From assembly GCA_043228905.1 (NCBI GenBank), contig JBHGNT010000003.1, positions 19,530,001 through 19,594,000 of the forward strand: a stretch of 64,000 bases of DNA, in the 5' to 3' direction. Of the stretch, positions 53,135 to 64,000 are shown one piece after another. The first letter of the stretch is position 1; each line of letters begins with the position of its first letter. The notes beneath the pieces were generated by a model that worked only from the letters and a program-made list of their open reading frames with translations, searched no databases and was not told the DNA's origin. The translations under genes were made by a program, and so were the position numbers. Source of the stretch: Azolla caroliniana (Eukaryota > Polypodiophyta).

Positions 53135-54763
53135 TTCAATCCGAACTGAAATCTGGGAGGTGGCACCATATACACTTGTTCCTCAAGCTCTCCTTGTAGG
53201 AACACGTTCTTCACATCTATCTGGTGTAGCTGACATCCCTTCACGGCCTCTCCCGCCAACAGCACCGGGACGGTTGTCATCTTGGCAACCGACGTGAATG
53301 TCTTGTCGTAGTCGATGCCCTCTTAACCGCGTCAAACCTAAACTCCAGACATTCCTTATCGTTCCAGGTTGCATCAGATTCTTCATGATCCGATGCGTCG
53401 GCCTTTGTGCTGTATTCTGACATCTTCATCTTTCGTTTCTCATTGCGCGTAAGGCGTCTCCTCAACTGCTACCACAAGGACTACACAATTGAGTCTTCAC
53501 TACTCGTTGGCTCCTTAGTTGACCAGTCATTCCGACTTAGCCTCTCATTCAGCCCACTTAACCGGAATGAGATCGGACTCTCCTCGTGAGTTCCAATTTC
53601 TTCTTCATCCAAGGGCATCTCGGCCTCACTAGCCTCATCCCCAACAATTGGCATAGAGTCTTTGGGGGTCAGAGATGGAAGGGGGTATCAAGACATTGAT
53701 TTGTCAAAGACGACATCGCGGCTCACCCGCACTTGCTTCATTCGGGGGTTGTAACACTTGTGTACCCCTTTTGCTCGTGCAAATAGCCAACCAAGATACA
53801 TTTCTCGGTCTTGGCATCAAGCTTCCTTCATGTCTCGTCTAGTATATGCACATATGCAATACTACCGAACACGCTGAGGTGTGCCAAATTTGGCCTTTGC
53901 TCGAAATATAGCACATGTGGTGACACCTTTGATCTGATTCTCTATATAGATGGTCGTCCAGATCGCTTCGGCCCAATAGAGTTTGGGCATGCTCTTCTCC
54001 TCCAACATCGTTGTCGCCACTTCTACCATTGTCTGTTCCGTCTCTTGGCCATGCCGTTCTGCTCCGGCATGTATCTGCAAGAGAAATCCCTCCAGATTCC
54101 CTTGGTCTGCAGATAGCTCGTGAACTGGCCGGAAAAGTATTCTTTTCCGCCATCTGATCTTAGACACTTGATCTTTCTTTCAGTCTCCCATTCAACAAGG
54201 TTCTTTAAGTTCTGGAAATATGAGAAGACTTCACTCTTCTTCTCAATTAGATAGACCCAAGTGTGTTGACTAAAGTCGTCGATGAAGGAGACAAAGTATC
54301 AACTCCCTCCCATGCTCACACAATTTGCCGGTCCCCATAAATCCGTGTGGATTAGATCGAGACGATTCTTCTCATTTGGGAACGAAAACCTATGTTGCTT
54401 CCTAAGCTGGCAAGCTTCACATACTTGGCCTTTTTGGCCACTGAACTTCAGCTATCCAAATACCACTTGTTTTGACTGCAATTCTTCAAGCTTAGGAAAG
54501 TTGATGTGGCCGATCTGCTTGTGCCACAAGTCGATGTCGGATTCGACCTTCTGTTCTTTTGTGAACATTGTGGCACCAACATCATTGGTCTCAAGGATAA
54601 ATATCCTCCTGTCTCTGTACTCACAAGCGATCAACCGACCCTCATCCTCCATGAAGCAGCCGAGGTGATTGAATCGTACCTGCATGCCTTCATCGACATT
54701 TTGACTGATGGATACCAAGTTTTTCGCAATCGTCGGGACATCCAGAATGTTTCACTATCGTGA
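53135..54763 (-). pseudogene. Copia G2: pre-integrase, integrase, partial RT
   Basis: Minus strand: KNLVSISQNVDEGMQVRF, GAG-pre-integrase (DLWHKQIGHINFPKLEEL, VCEACQLRKQHRFSFP), integrase (LIHTDLWGPAN, FVSFIDDFSQHTWVYL, CLRSDGGKEYFSG), then RT N-terminus (FTSVAKMTTVPVLLAGE, HQIDVKNVFLQGELEEQVY). Many stops and frameshifts. It is the continuation of the fragment at 56578-57430, separated by an inserted LTR. It ends against Gypsy F. Confidence 0.85.
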
Positions 54764-56577
54764 TGTTTTCGACACATAGTAAGAAACCACCCTTAAAAGA
54801 GAATAAAATAGTAGTCCAAATAAACTAATGTTGTTAAGTCAACTACAGTAATAAATGAAAGGATAAAACGTTAGAAGCGGTTTTCAAAAGTAGAGAAAAG
54901 TAGAGAAAAAGATGGGAGAAAAAAAGAAGAAGCACACGTGGATATGAGGAGCATAGTAGAGAAAAAAGCTCATAATTGCCTCGTCAGATGTCCAAATTAG
55001 AAAAGAAAAGATGCATAAGAAAGCTAACCCAAAGAACTTTCCAAGAATATCTTGCATGTGAAATGTGAGGCTAGAAAACTGAAATAATGAGGAAAAGAAA
55101 AGTCAAATCATATAGACAAGCTTTTTTAGGGAGAAAATGCAAGCAATCCTAAACCTATAAATAAGAGCCTATTCTAGTGAAGAGAGGGGGGAGGGAGAAG
55201 GAACGTGGAGGCTCTACTCAATTCGAAAGCAGAAGAAGAAGGATCAACAACATCGAGAGGCATCATCAACAAAGAAACTCCTTCTATACTCCACTCTCTT
55301 CTTTCCTCCACCTCTCTTCCCCCATTCCTTTATAAACAATCCTTCATATTCGCATCCAACCCATTGTAACATGATTCTTATATTATAAAAGAATCTACTA
55401 TATTGATATAAACTAATGTTTTCTTTCATCTACTTGTCTTATGTGTAAATCTTGATTGTGCTTATTTGTTATCGTCATTTGTGCTTATTTGTTTGTGTGT
55501 CTTGTGACAAGGGAGCGTTTCGGGCTTGCCCATGCACCTCTCCTTTAACAAAGGAATTCAAACCTACGTGTCTTATATGTTATCATCGTTTCTGCTTATT
55601 TGTTTGTGTGTATTGTGACAAGGGAGCGTTTCGGGCTTGCCCATGCACCTCTCCTTTCACAAATGCATTCAAACTTACGTGTCTTGCGTGTTAGTGTAAA
55701 TATTGCTTGTGTGTTCGTGCGACTTGTGACAAGGGAGCGTTCGGGCTTGCGCATGCACCTCTCCTTTCACAAAGGTGTTCGAAATTGTGTCTTGCGTGTT
55801 AGTGTAAATCTTGCTTGTGTGTTCGTGCGACTTGTGGCAAGGGAGCGTTCGGGCTTGCCCATGCACCTCTCCTTTCACAAAGGCGTTCGAAATTGTGTCT
55901 CCCATGTGTAAACCTTGCTTGTGTGTTCGTGCGACTTCTTGCAAGGGAGCGTTCGGGGGTTGCCCATGCACCTCCCCTTCACAAAGGCGTTCGAAATTGT
56001 GTCTCCCATGTGTAAACCTTGCTTGTGTGTTCGTGCGACTTGTGGAAAGGGAGCGTTCGGGCTTGCCCATGCACCTCTCCTTTCACAAAGGCGTTCGAAA
56101 TTGTGTCTCCCATGTGTAAACCTTGCTTGTGTGTTCGCGTGTCTTGTAACAAGGGTGCGTTTGGGCTTGCCCATGCACCTCTCTTTTCACAAAGGCATTT
56201 GAAACTCTGTCTCTCTTGTGTGTAAGTAAGCATTTTCCTTGTGTGTTCGTGTGTCTTGTAACAAGGGAGCGTTCGGGCTTGCCCATGCACCTCTCTTTTC
56301 ACAAAGGCATTCAAAACTTTGTATCTCGTGTGTGTAAGTAAGCATTTTCCTTGTGTGTCTGTGTGTAAGCCTTCCTCACGTGCATTCGTTCGCCATGTGA
56401 CTAGGGGTTGATTCGGGCTTGCCCATGCACCTCTCCTTTTCACAACCACGTTCGAATACTCATGCCTTGTTTGTGTAAGCCTTCCTTGTGTTGTGGGTGT
56501 GAGCCCTATTTCCTTCCCGTCCATAACCTTGACGGTTCCACCTCACGATCCGCACATAGTGACGGATTTTCACGACA
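54764..56577 (+). repeat. Long LTR with internal minisatellite, inserted in Copia G2
   Basis: Begins near TGTTTTCGACAC and ends TTTTCACGACA. It has a TATA box (CCTATAAATAAGAGCC, near 55155) and a 3' end (GACGGTTCCACCTCACGATC, CGCACATAGTGAC) closely matching LTR L at 3.9 kb. The Copia G2 frame resumes on both sides. No exact TSD was found, so the left edge is uncertain. With no internal coding it looks like a solo LTR of about 1.8 kb. Confidence 0.65.
55450..56480 (+). repeat. ~104-bp minisatellite, about nine copies
   Basis: Unit with TTGCTTGTGTGTTCGTG, CAAGGGAGCGTTCGGGC, TTGCCCATGCACCTCTCC, TTTCACAAAGGCGTTCG. GGGAGCGTT anchors fall at 55511, 55622, 55733, 55841, 55945, 56049, 56153 (GGGTGCG) and 56265, plus a decayed copy near 56404. 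Spacing is exactly 104 in the middle and 108-112 or more at the edges. Overlapping open frames on both strands are by-products. Confidence 0.92.
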
Positions 56578-57430
56578 CCGCATCACCCCCTTTTGTCCAA
56601 CATGACTGACTACTATGTCGCCCACGTGCTTGATGGGATGCACGGTGTTGTCGTCTATTTCGACAACTCCTAGTTGTTCCAGATTTCCATACTCGAGAAG
56701 CATTCAACATGGTTCGTCATATGATTTGATGCTCCGGAATCTACGTACCATACCTCCTCCAACATCGTGGTTCATACTCCCATTTGGTTTGCCTTGTGCT
56801 TCATCACAATGCGGGGCCCATTTCAGCTTGATCTCCTTTTTTGGCATAGTGTGATCTGTGACGCCTATCTGCATCACCCCGGCTCTGTCTGATCAGTGCA
56901 CTTCTTCCAACACTCGCTCTCTCGGTGGCCCTTCTGGCCATAGTACCAACAATCTGTGGTGGCTTTCCCTTGCCGATTTCCAGTGTCATCTTGACTCCCC
57001 CTACTTGTAGAGGGTCCAACGTTGTTGTTGGCACCAACTCTCTGCCTTCTATTCTGCTCTTGTCAACAACCTCCATTGCGTGTTGACCCGCCTCGTCCAC
57101 CACGGCCAATGTACAACATCTTGTTGTTAGCGTGCATGCTCGTCGATGCACCAGTGTGGTTCCCTTTTACGAGAAACATTAATTGTAGCTCGAAGAACGA
57201 AGATTTACTCTCCCTCATGTAGTCCGCCGTTCGGAATGCTCCAAACATTGACACCAACCCTCCAAGGCAGACCTTCACCATTTCGTCCTCCTCGATGGTC
57301 ACGTTGATGGAGGCGAGGGAATCACAGATCTCCTTAATCCGGGTTGTGTAATCGGCCACCGACTAATCCTTTTGTTGGATGTTGATGAGCTCCTGTCTGA
57401 ATGAGTTGTCGTGCCACCGACTAATCCTTC
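56578..57430 (-). pseudogene. Copia G2: gag and post-protease region
   Basis: Minus strand: WHDNSFRQELINIQQKD, stop, SVADYTTRIKEICDSLASI, a knuckle CWYYGQKGHRERECW with the second Cys changed to Tyr, and the post-protease segment LLEYGNLEQLGVVEIDDN, VHPIKHVGDIVVSH. It joins 54763 across the inserted LTR. Confidence 0.82.
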
Positions 57431-58469
57431 TTCGAGATAGGAGATGAATTCATAGAAGAAGTACTTCTTCCTTCCATTTGATCTTAAGCAACGAATATGT
57501 CGGCCCATTTCTTTGTCCACTTGGCTCTTGATCTTTTGGAAGTGTGACAACACTTCGCTCTTCTTCCTCATCAGAAACATCCAAGTGTACCAGGAGTGGT
57601 TGTCGATGAAAGTGACGTGGTACTGGCATCCGCCGATCCTTGACATTTGAGATGATCCCCATATATCCAAGTGGATCATGTCAAGGAGGCCGTTACTTAC
57701 GTGTCTTTCCTCTGGGAATGGGAGTCGATATTGTTTTCCTAGTTGACATGCTTCACACACTCGGTCGACTTGTTTCGACTCAAAGGCCAAAAGTCCGACA
57801 ACAACTCCTTTCGACTGCATAGCTTGAAGCCGTTGGAGGATGATGTGGTTGATTCTCTTGTGCCACAACTCGACATTTGTCTCAACCTTGAGACCTTTGC
57901 CATACATGGTCGATTTTACCTTGCCCGAATCGAGAATAAACATCCGGCCTTCTCTCTATCCTATAGTGATGAGTTGGCCATTCTTTTCTATAAAGCAACC
58001 TTCATTGTTGAAATGGACTGGCATGCCTTGCTCCATGATCTAGCTGATTTCGCAAGACATTCTTGATGCAATTGTTTTTTCCGTTTTTGCCGAATGGAAC
58101 ATGATTGCCGATGTGCCAAATGGGATGTGTGGTGTCCTCTCTCGTCTCCATTTCGTCGGGCCAATCGGGAGAAAGCAACTCGCTGAACCACTCCTTGTGG
58201 GACGTCATGTGATTTGAGGCTCCGGAGTTAACGGACCATGTGTCTTCCGAATTGGAGGTGCAGGTGGAGTTGGATGCCGACATGGAGTTAGCCTTATGTC
58301 GCATTATGAACATTCCACAATAGTCTTCAAAGTCGGAGTTGGTGGTGTAGTTGGTGAGTTGCTCGTTTCTCTTCTTTTGGCACTCCTCTTTGTGGTGATC
58401 AATCTTCCCACAATAGTTGCAGGTAAGACCTCATTCGGCAAGGCTCCCCCTTATTACGAAGGTTCCTCA
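57415..58469 (-). pseudogene. Copia G1: gag 3' end, protease, integrase N-half
   Basis: Minus strand: CCHC CNYCGKIDHHKEEC, protease with WSVNSGASNHMTSHKEWF (Asp of DSG changed to Asn), pre-integrase (ELWHKRINHIILQRLQAM, VCEACQLGKQYRLPFP), integrase start (MIHLDIWGSSQ, VTFIDNHSWYTWMFLM, CLRSNGRKKYFFYEF). It stops where gag of G2 begins, at a 16-bp direct repeat. Left of the knuckle it runs into LTR H. Confidence 0.85.
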
Positions 58470-59095
58470 TGTTACGGAAAATTGGTTCCTCTGGATGGGC
58501 AGAACACAAGCTGGATAGGATGGAGAGCCAGCTAGATCGGCCAAAAGTCGACTGACTGAAGAACCAGATGATATCTAGCTTGTCCGAATTCCGAATTTGG
58601 ATACTACACGTGGAGTCAAAATGTCAAGAGCCGACTCATAGCTGACCCGTTGGACCGAGAGTCGGATAGAAGAACAAGTCAAATAACAGTCAGTAGGTAG
58701 CTGACTAGTCTGAAGCCGAATCAAACTCATCCAACTGGGCTATATTTGTAAATAGCCTTAATGTGCCTATTGTGGGCTATATTTGTAAATAGCCTTAATG
58801 TGCCTATTGTGGGCTATATTTGTAAATAGACATATAAGTAGGTAAGTATAAATATAGTTAGGGCAAATAGTTAGGTATTATCATAGTAGTTGAACAGGTG
58901 TGGCTATTGTAGTGTGTGTGAGACAGAGTGTTGTATCTGTCAGCAAGACGAAGGTGAGACCGAGGTTGTTGCCTTATCATCATATAGTGATTATGTTTGG
59001 AGTCTGTGGGCTCTCGTGGTTTTTTCCCATTCAGGTATTTCCACGTTAATATCTTGTCTCTCTATCTGTGCCTTCTCTGTTTTGTTTGTTGTTTT
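58470..59095 (+). repeat. LTR H (family A relative), truncated by Copia A2
   Basis: Starts TGTTACGGAAAATTGG, a diverged match to TGTTGGGATTTCGG of family A. It keeps CTATATTTGTAAATAGC, TATAAATATAGTTAGGGC, GGAGTCTGTGGGCTC and TTTCCACGTTAAT. It is cut at 59095 by A2. No internal region lies in the window. Confidence 0.7.
58737..58831 (+). repeat. 37-bp tandem repeat in LTR H
   Basis: Two full and one partial copies of a unit beginning GGGCTATATTTGTAAATAGC and ending GTGCCTATTGT. Confidence 0.9.
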
Positions 59096-59704
59096 TGTTG
59101 GGATTTCGGTCCCTTTCGGATGGGATGGTCGGATATCGGAGATGAATGCCGACAAGCCCGGTTTCGGTTTCGGATCCGGATGACGAAGACCCCGGTTTCG
59201 GTACCGGATGACGAGTGTACCCGGAGAGCGATCCGGATGCAGGGACATATCCGTGAATATGTTCCCTATGGGCCCCTGAGGCTACAATTGTAAATAGCCC
59301 AAAGTCATATAAGTATAAATATGACTTAGGGCAAACAGTTTTTGAGTTGCTTCTCATTTTTCTGTTTTTCCACTCAAGAGGAGTGAAGAGGGAGCAGCCG
59401 TGAGACAGAGTGAGAGATAGAGCGCGAGAGAAGAAGAGGTAGACGCCTCTGTGTATTTCCGCCGCCTGTGGCGAGGACAGCGAGCTCAAGGTCGTTGCCT
59501 TGGAGCTCGTCATTGTATACTTCTCTTGTATAGTGTTGTTTGGAGTCTTGTACTCCCGTGGTTTTTCCCATCTAGGGTTTTCCACGTTAATCCCTGTGTA
59601 CTCGTGTGTTTCTCTCTTTTGGTTTCTATTTTCTGCTGCATTGATCCGCGATTAATCGGTTGTGGCCGAGTGGGGAAGGTGAATCCAAGCGTTGATTCCC
59701 AACA
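59096..59704 (+). repeat. 5' LTR of Copia A2
   Basis: 609 bp, TGTTGGGATT to GATTCCCAACA; TATAAATATGACTT promoter near 59315. Confidence 0.95.
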
Positions 59705-59707
59705 AAC

Positions 59708-59719
59708 TGGTATCAGAGC
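59708..59719 (+). other. Primer-binding site of Copia A2
   Basis: TGGTATCAGAGC, three bases after the LTR; initiator tRNA-Met type. Confidence 0.93.
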
Positions 59720-59733
59720 GACTGTTGCGGAAA

Positions 59734-62700
59734 ATGGAAGGCGGCGGCAGCGGGCAGCCGGGGATGATGGTGCTGAATGCGCAGAATTACGCCGACTGGA
59801 AGATCAAGATGGAGGATCTTCTGATTGTTCGGGACCTGTACGAACCGATTGACAGGTCGGAAATACCGAAAGGGGTACTTGAGTCGGAGTGGAAGCTCCT
59901 GAACCGGAAAGCCGCAGCGACGATCCGACAATATGTCGATGTAAGCGTCCTACAACATGTGGCGAACGACACCAACGCATATGAGATGTGGAAGAAGCTG
60001 TCGGGCCTCTACGAGAGGAAGAATGCGTTGAACCGGACCTCCCTGATGAGGAAGATAGTGAATCTCAAGTACCGGGACGGCGAGAGTATGGTGGAACACG
60101 TAAGCACGTTCATGGGATTCGTGAATCAGCTTGCGGCGATCAAGTTCCTGTTGGAGGATGCAATGCAAGCCATCATCCTGATGTGTACATTGCCGGAAAG
60201 CTGGGAGAACTTGGTGGTGACTCTCAGCACCTCGTGCACCGAAGATAACTTGTCCTTACAAACGGTAAAGACAAGTATTCTGAATGAAGAAGCGCGTCGG
60301 AGAGATAAGGAACCGGCCTCCGACCCGAAGATGCTGTTTACCGAATCGGATCGGGGAAGACAATGGAACCGGAGTCCGCAAAGACGGGAGAAGTCGGGGA
60401 CCCGGTCGCAGTCAAGAGGAAGGCCCACATGCTTCCACTGTGGGAAGCCGGGGCACTTCCGAAAGAATTGTCGGCATTACCGAAAAGACAATGGAACCGA
60501 CAACACCGATTCGAAGAAGTCACCGGAGAGAAACGGTGCATACCGGGGAGCCACGGACCGGAATGGTTCGGATCGGCGAGGACAGGACCGGAAAGGAACA
60601 ACGGCACTCGCGGCAAGTGAGGAAGAAATCATGCTCATCACCGAAGAAGGTGAGCTAAACGTTGCCGGCGATGAGACGACCTGGGTGGTCGATTCCGGAG
60701 CATCGTTCCACCTGACCCCGGAGAGAAGATACTTCTCATCCTACACAGCCGGTGAGCATGGCTGTGTTCGGATGGGAAATGAAGGTACGTGCCGGATTTC
60801 CGGCATAGGAGACGTGTGGTTGACAACCCCGACCGGATGCAAAATGCTGCTGAAGGATGTCTGACACGTTCCGGAGGTTCGATTGAACCTGATTTCGGCC
60901 GGGAGGCTAGACGATGAAGGCTACACAGGTAGCATCCGGAACGGCGTAATGAAGTTCAGCAAGGGGAGCCTGATAGTGGCTCGGGCCCGGAAGGTCAACA
61001 CACTGTACCTGATGAATGCCCGGTTATGTCCGGAAGAACTGAATGTGGCAGCCGACACTGCCGGTGAGCTGTGGCACAAGAGACTGTGCCACATGAGTGA
61101 GAAGGGGATGAAGAGGCTTGCAGAAGACAACCTTATCCCAGTGAAGCATGTGCACCTGGAGAAGTGCACCGATTGCCTGGCCGGTAAGCAGAACCGAACC
61201 TCCTTCCACTCAAGGCCACCGACGAGACGGAGCGCACCATTGGAGTTGGTGCACACTGATGTGTGTCAGGTAGAAACGAAGTCACATGGCGGAGCCCAGT
61301 ACTTCGTAACATTCATTGATGATCACAGCCGGAAGCTGTGGACGGCACCGCTGAAGACGAAGGACCAAGTGTTGTGCGTCTTCAAAGAACTCCACGCGAG
61401 AGTGGAAAGGGAATCCGGCAAGAAGCTGAAAGCGATACGAGCGGATAACGGAGGGGAATACCGGGGGCAGTTCCAGGAGTACTGTCGCTCGAAGGGAATC
61501 CGACTCGAGTTTACTGTGCCGAAGACGCCGGAACTGAACGGGCTGGCCGAGAGGATGAACCGGACCATAATGGAGAGGGTCCGGAGTATGCTGGCGCATG
61601 CGAAATTACCCAAGGGGTTTTGGGCTGAGGCAATGTCGACGGCGACATACGTGATAAACAGATCACCCTCAGTGCCTTTGGATGGAGACACGCCGCAGAA
61701 AGTGTGGACTGGTAAGGAAGTGTCCTACCGGCATCTGAAGGTGTTCGGGTGTCTCGCATACGTGCATGTGGCAAAGGACCGGAGAGGAAAGCTAGATCCG
61801 AAGACCCGGCCATGCATATTCCTCGGTTACGGCGACGACGAGTTCGGCTACCGAGTATGGGACCCGGTCGACAAGAAGATATTCAGGAGTCGAGACATCA
61901 TCTTCATGGAGGACAAGACACTCGCCGACTGGGAGTCGGAGAAGAAGGTGAAGAGCTCCAAGTCGACCGGTGAGGATCAACTCTACAAGGAGCAGTCCCG
62001 ACCGGCAAGGGACCGGTTAGCACTCGAGGATCCGGCCAAAGACGGTGAAGAAACCGAACCGGCCGAAGAAGACGAAAATGATACCGGAACCGGCCCCGAT
62101 CCCGAAATGGATTCGGATGAAGAAGAATCGGAAGAACCGGTTACCGAAGCTCCGAAACGGAGATACCCTCAAAGAGAGAGAAGGGCCCCCCGGAGATTTC
62201 CGGAACCAGAGCACGTGTTGCTAACCGACGAGGGGGAGCCGGAGAGCTTTGAAGAAGCAAAGCATGACACCCAGAGCCGCAGGTGGTTGAGTGCCATGCA
62301 GGACGAGATGGATTCCCTGCATGAGAACCACACATATGAACTTGTGGAGTTGCCGAAAGGAAAGCGGGCACTTCGAAACAAGTGGGTGTTCAAGCTGAAA
62401 CCGGGAGATGCCGGAAACCCCCCGAGATACAAAGCCAGGATCGTGGTGAAGGGGTTTCAGCAAAAGAAGGGCGTCGACTTCGACGAGATATTTGCCCCGG
62501 TAGTGAAGATGACCTCCATCCGGACGGTGCTGAGCATAGCGGCAAGCATGGACCTCGAGGTAGAACAGATGGACGTGAAGACGGCATTCCTTCACGGTGA
62601 CCTCGATGAAGAGATCTACATGCAGCAACCGGAAGGATTCGAGAAGAAAGGGAAGGAGCACCTGGTATGCCGGTTGAAGAAGAGCCTTTACGGACTGAAG

Positions 62701-63802
62701 CAGGCTCCCCGGCAATGGTACCGGAAGTTCGACTCCTTCATGACCGACGAAGGGTACCTCAAAACGCAGTCCGACCACTGCGTGTTTGTGAAGAAGTTCG
62801 AAGGAGGAGTATTAGAAGTTTGTGTACGTGGACGACATGTTGATCGTCGGACGGGACCAGGTCAAGATCCGGATGCTGAAGAAGGCTCTTCACCGAACCT
62901 TCTCAATGAAGGACCTGGGTCCGGCGAGACAAATACTAGGGATGCACATCATCCGGGACCGGAAGAAGAAGCAGTTGTGGCTGTCACAGGAGAAGTACGT
63001 GACGAAGGTGCTTCACCGGTTCAACATGTCGGAAGCAAGACCGGTCGGATCGACCCTCCCGACAAACTGCAAGCTGTCCAGCAAGCAAAGTCCCAAGACA
63101 AAGGCTGAAAAGGAGGATATGATGAAAGTGCCGTATGCCTCAGCCGTCGGGAGCTTGATGTACGCCATGGTGTGTACGAGACCGGACATCGGATATGCAG
63201 TCGGAGTGGTGAGCCGGTACATGAGCAATCCCGGCAAAGAGCATTGGAACGCGGTCAAGTGGATACTCCGATACCTGAAGGGCACGGCAAACGTGTGCCT
63301 CCGATTCGGCTCCGGAAAGCCCAAACTCGATGGCTTTACCGATTCGGATATGTCGGCTGATGCAGATACCAGCCGGTCCACATCAGGGTATGTGATGACG
63401 TATGCAGGGGGAGCTGTTTCATGGCAGTCGAGGCTGCAGAAGACGGTTGCGCTGTCAACCACGGAGGCGGAGTACATGGCGGCTGTTGAAGCCGGCAAGG
63501 AAATAATATGGATGAAGGACTTCATTAGAGAGCTCGGTATCCGGCAGGAGGAGTACCGACTCTACTGCGACAGTCAGAGTGCAATCCACCTTGCAAAGAA
63601 CGCGGCCTATCACTCCCGGACGAAGCACATCCAGCGAAGATATCACTGGATCCGGGAAAGGATAGAAGACAAGGAGTTCGTGCTGACGAAGATCCACACG
63701 GACGAGAACGGGTCGGATATGCTGACCAAGGTGCTCACACCCGACAAGCTGGAAGCATGCCGGAAGAGGATCGGATTGGAGAGACATCCCATGCCGAAGT
63801 GA
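59734..63802 (+). pseudogene. Copia A2 gag-pol, one nonsense codon and one frameshift
   Basis: ATG 59734 (MEGGGSGQPGMM). Order: UBN2-type gag, CCHC CFHCGKPGHFRKNC (60430-60471), protease VVDSGASFHLTP, HHCC (LWHKRLCHMSEKG), integrase DDE (HTDVCQVE, RADNGGEYRG, GLAERMNRT), an acidic linker, RT and RNase H. TGA at 60862-60864 replaces an expected Trp in the run KDV(W)HVPEVRLNLIS. Near 62809-62826, just before YVDD, a short scrambled stretch shifts the frame. RT/RNase H is then open to TGA 63800-63802. The integrase triad is intact. Confidence 0.95.
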
Positions 63803-63812
63803 AGGGGGAGTT

Positions 63813-64000
63813 TGTTGGGATTTCGGTCCCTTTCGGATGGGATGGTCGGATATCGGAGATGAATGCCGACAAGCCCGGTTTCGGTTTCGGATCCGGATGA
63901 CGAAGACCCCGGTTTCGGTACCGGATGACGAGTGTACCCGGAGAGCGATCCGGATGCAGGGACATATCCGTGAATATGTTCGCTATGGGCCCCTGAGGCT
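63813..64000 (+). repeat. 3' LTR of Copia A2 (partial)
   Basis: First 188 bp after the purine tract AAGGGGGAG (63802-63810). Truncated by the window end. Confidence 0.95.

Larger units (their letters stand above)
59096..64000 (+). mobile_element. Copia A2, nearly complete, runs off the window
   Basis: 5' LTR, tRNA-Met primer site, gag-pol, purine tract, and the first 188 bp of the 3' LTR. The visible LTR parts differ at one base (GTTCCC/GTTCGC), so the insertion is recent. It is nested in LTR H. The TSD cannot be checked. Confidence 0.95.

Noticed and set aside
55450-56524. Several overlapping open frames on both strands, and a CRISPR-like regular array
   Set aside because: They are by-products of a 104-bp minisatellite whose length is not a multiple of three. 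The host is a eukaryote and there are no unique spacers.
54756-56582. A TSD for the long LTR inserted in Copia G2
   Set aside because: Candidate pentamers (CGTGA or TATCG against CCGCA) do not match, so insertion is argued only from continuity of the host frame.

Overview
The window looks like nuclear DNA of a land plant. It has nested LTR retrotransposons of the Ty1/Copia and Ty3/Gypsy (chromovirus) types, an intron-containing plant bHLH/ACT-like transcription-factor gene and a fragment of a plant-type rhamnogalacturonate lyase. There are no bacterial operons or rRNA. The abundance of chromodomain Gypsy elements that look self-primed, as in the fungal/vertebrate Tf1/sushi group, makes a non-seed plant plausible. 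That is inference; the species cannot be named from the sequence.

Layout. 1-2603: 3' part of a Copia element (family A), sitting in the gag of a minus-strand Gypsy (D, LTR 2831-3250). 3.4-5.9 kb: an isolated LTR (L) and a decayed chromovirus 3' half (J). 6.1-8.9 kb: degenerate tandem repeats, a rhamnogalacturonate-lyase fragment and an array of 51-bp palindromes. Chromovirus K (8981-12861, TSD GACTA) interrupts the palindrome array. 13.9-14.6 kb: isolated LTR M. 15.06-27.36 kb: three-level nest, minus-strand Gypsy N > plus-strand chromovirus C (15646-26448, TSD GAACC) > minus-strand Copia B1 (16869-22308, TSD CTTGT). B1 has an uninterrupted 1343-codon gag-pol. 27.4-32.5 kb: AT-rich, low coding content, dispersed repeats. 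32561-35971: the only convincing complete host gene, four exons. 37.35-50.75 kb: an 11.4-kb block between two ~1-kb direct repeats. The block contains head-to-head pieces of Gypsy family E, a pol-less member carrying the complete Copia B2 (39660-44992, TSD GTGTG), and a coiled-coil third ORF. 50.75-58.5 kb: minus-strand fragments of a related Gypsy (F) with the same coiled-coil ORF, two rearranged Copia relics (G1, G2), and an LTR with a ~104-bp minisatellite. 58.47-64.0 kb: LTR H interrupted by a young Copia A2 that runs off the window.

The most unusual signals are these. (1) In chromoviruses C, K and D, an 11-12 nt stretch about 32 bp after the LTR TATA box is complementary to the sequence just after the LTR, the geometry of Tf1-type self-priming. 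(2) Several LTRs carry an antisense tRNA-like segment with box A/box B motifs at their 5' end. (3) A coiled-coil ORF next to the 3' LTR is conserved between two diverged Gypsy families that lack a recognisable polypurine tract there. (4) The bHLH/ACT-like gene has a degenerate basic region.

Most TE coding regions are broken by nonsense codons or frameshifts. Coordinates of TE boundaries with TSDs are exact; boundaries of relics are approximate.
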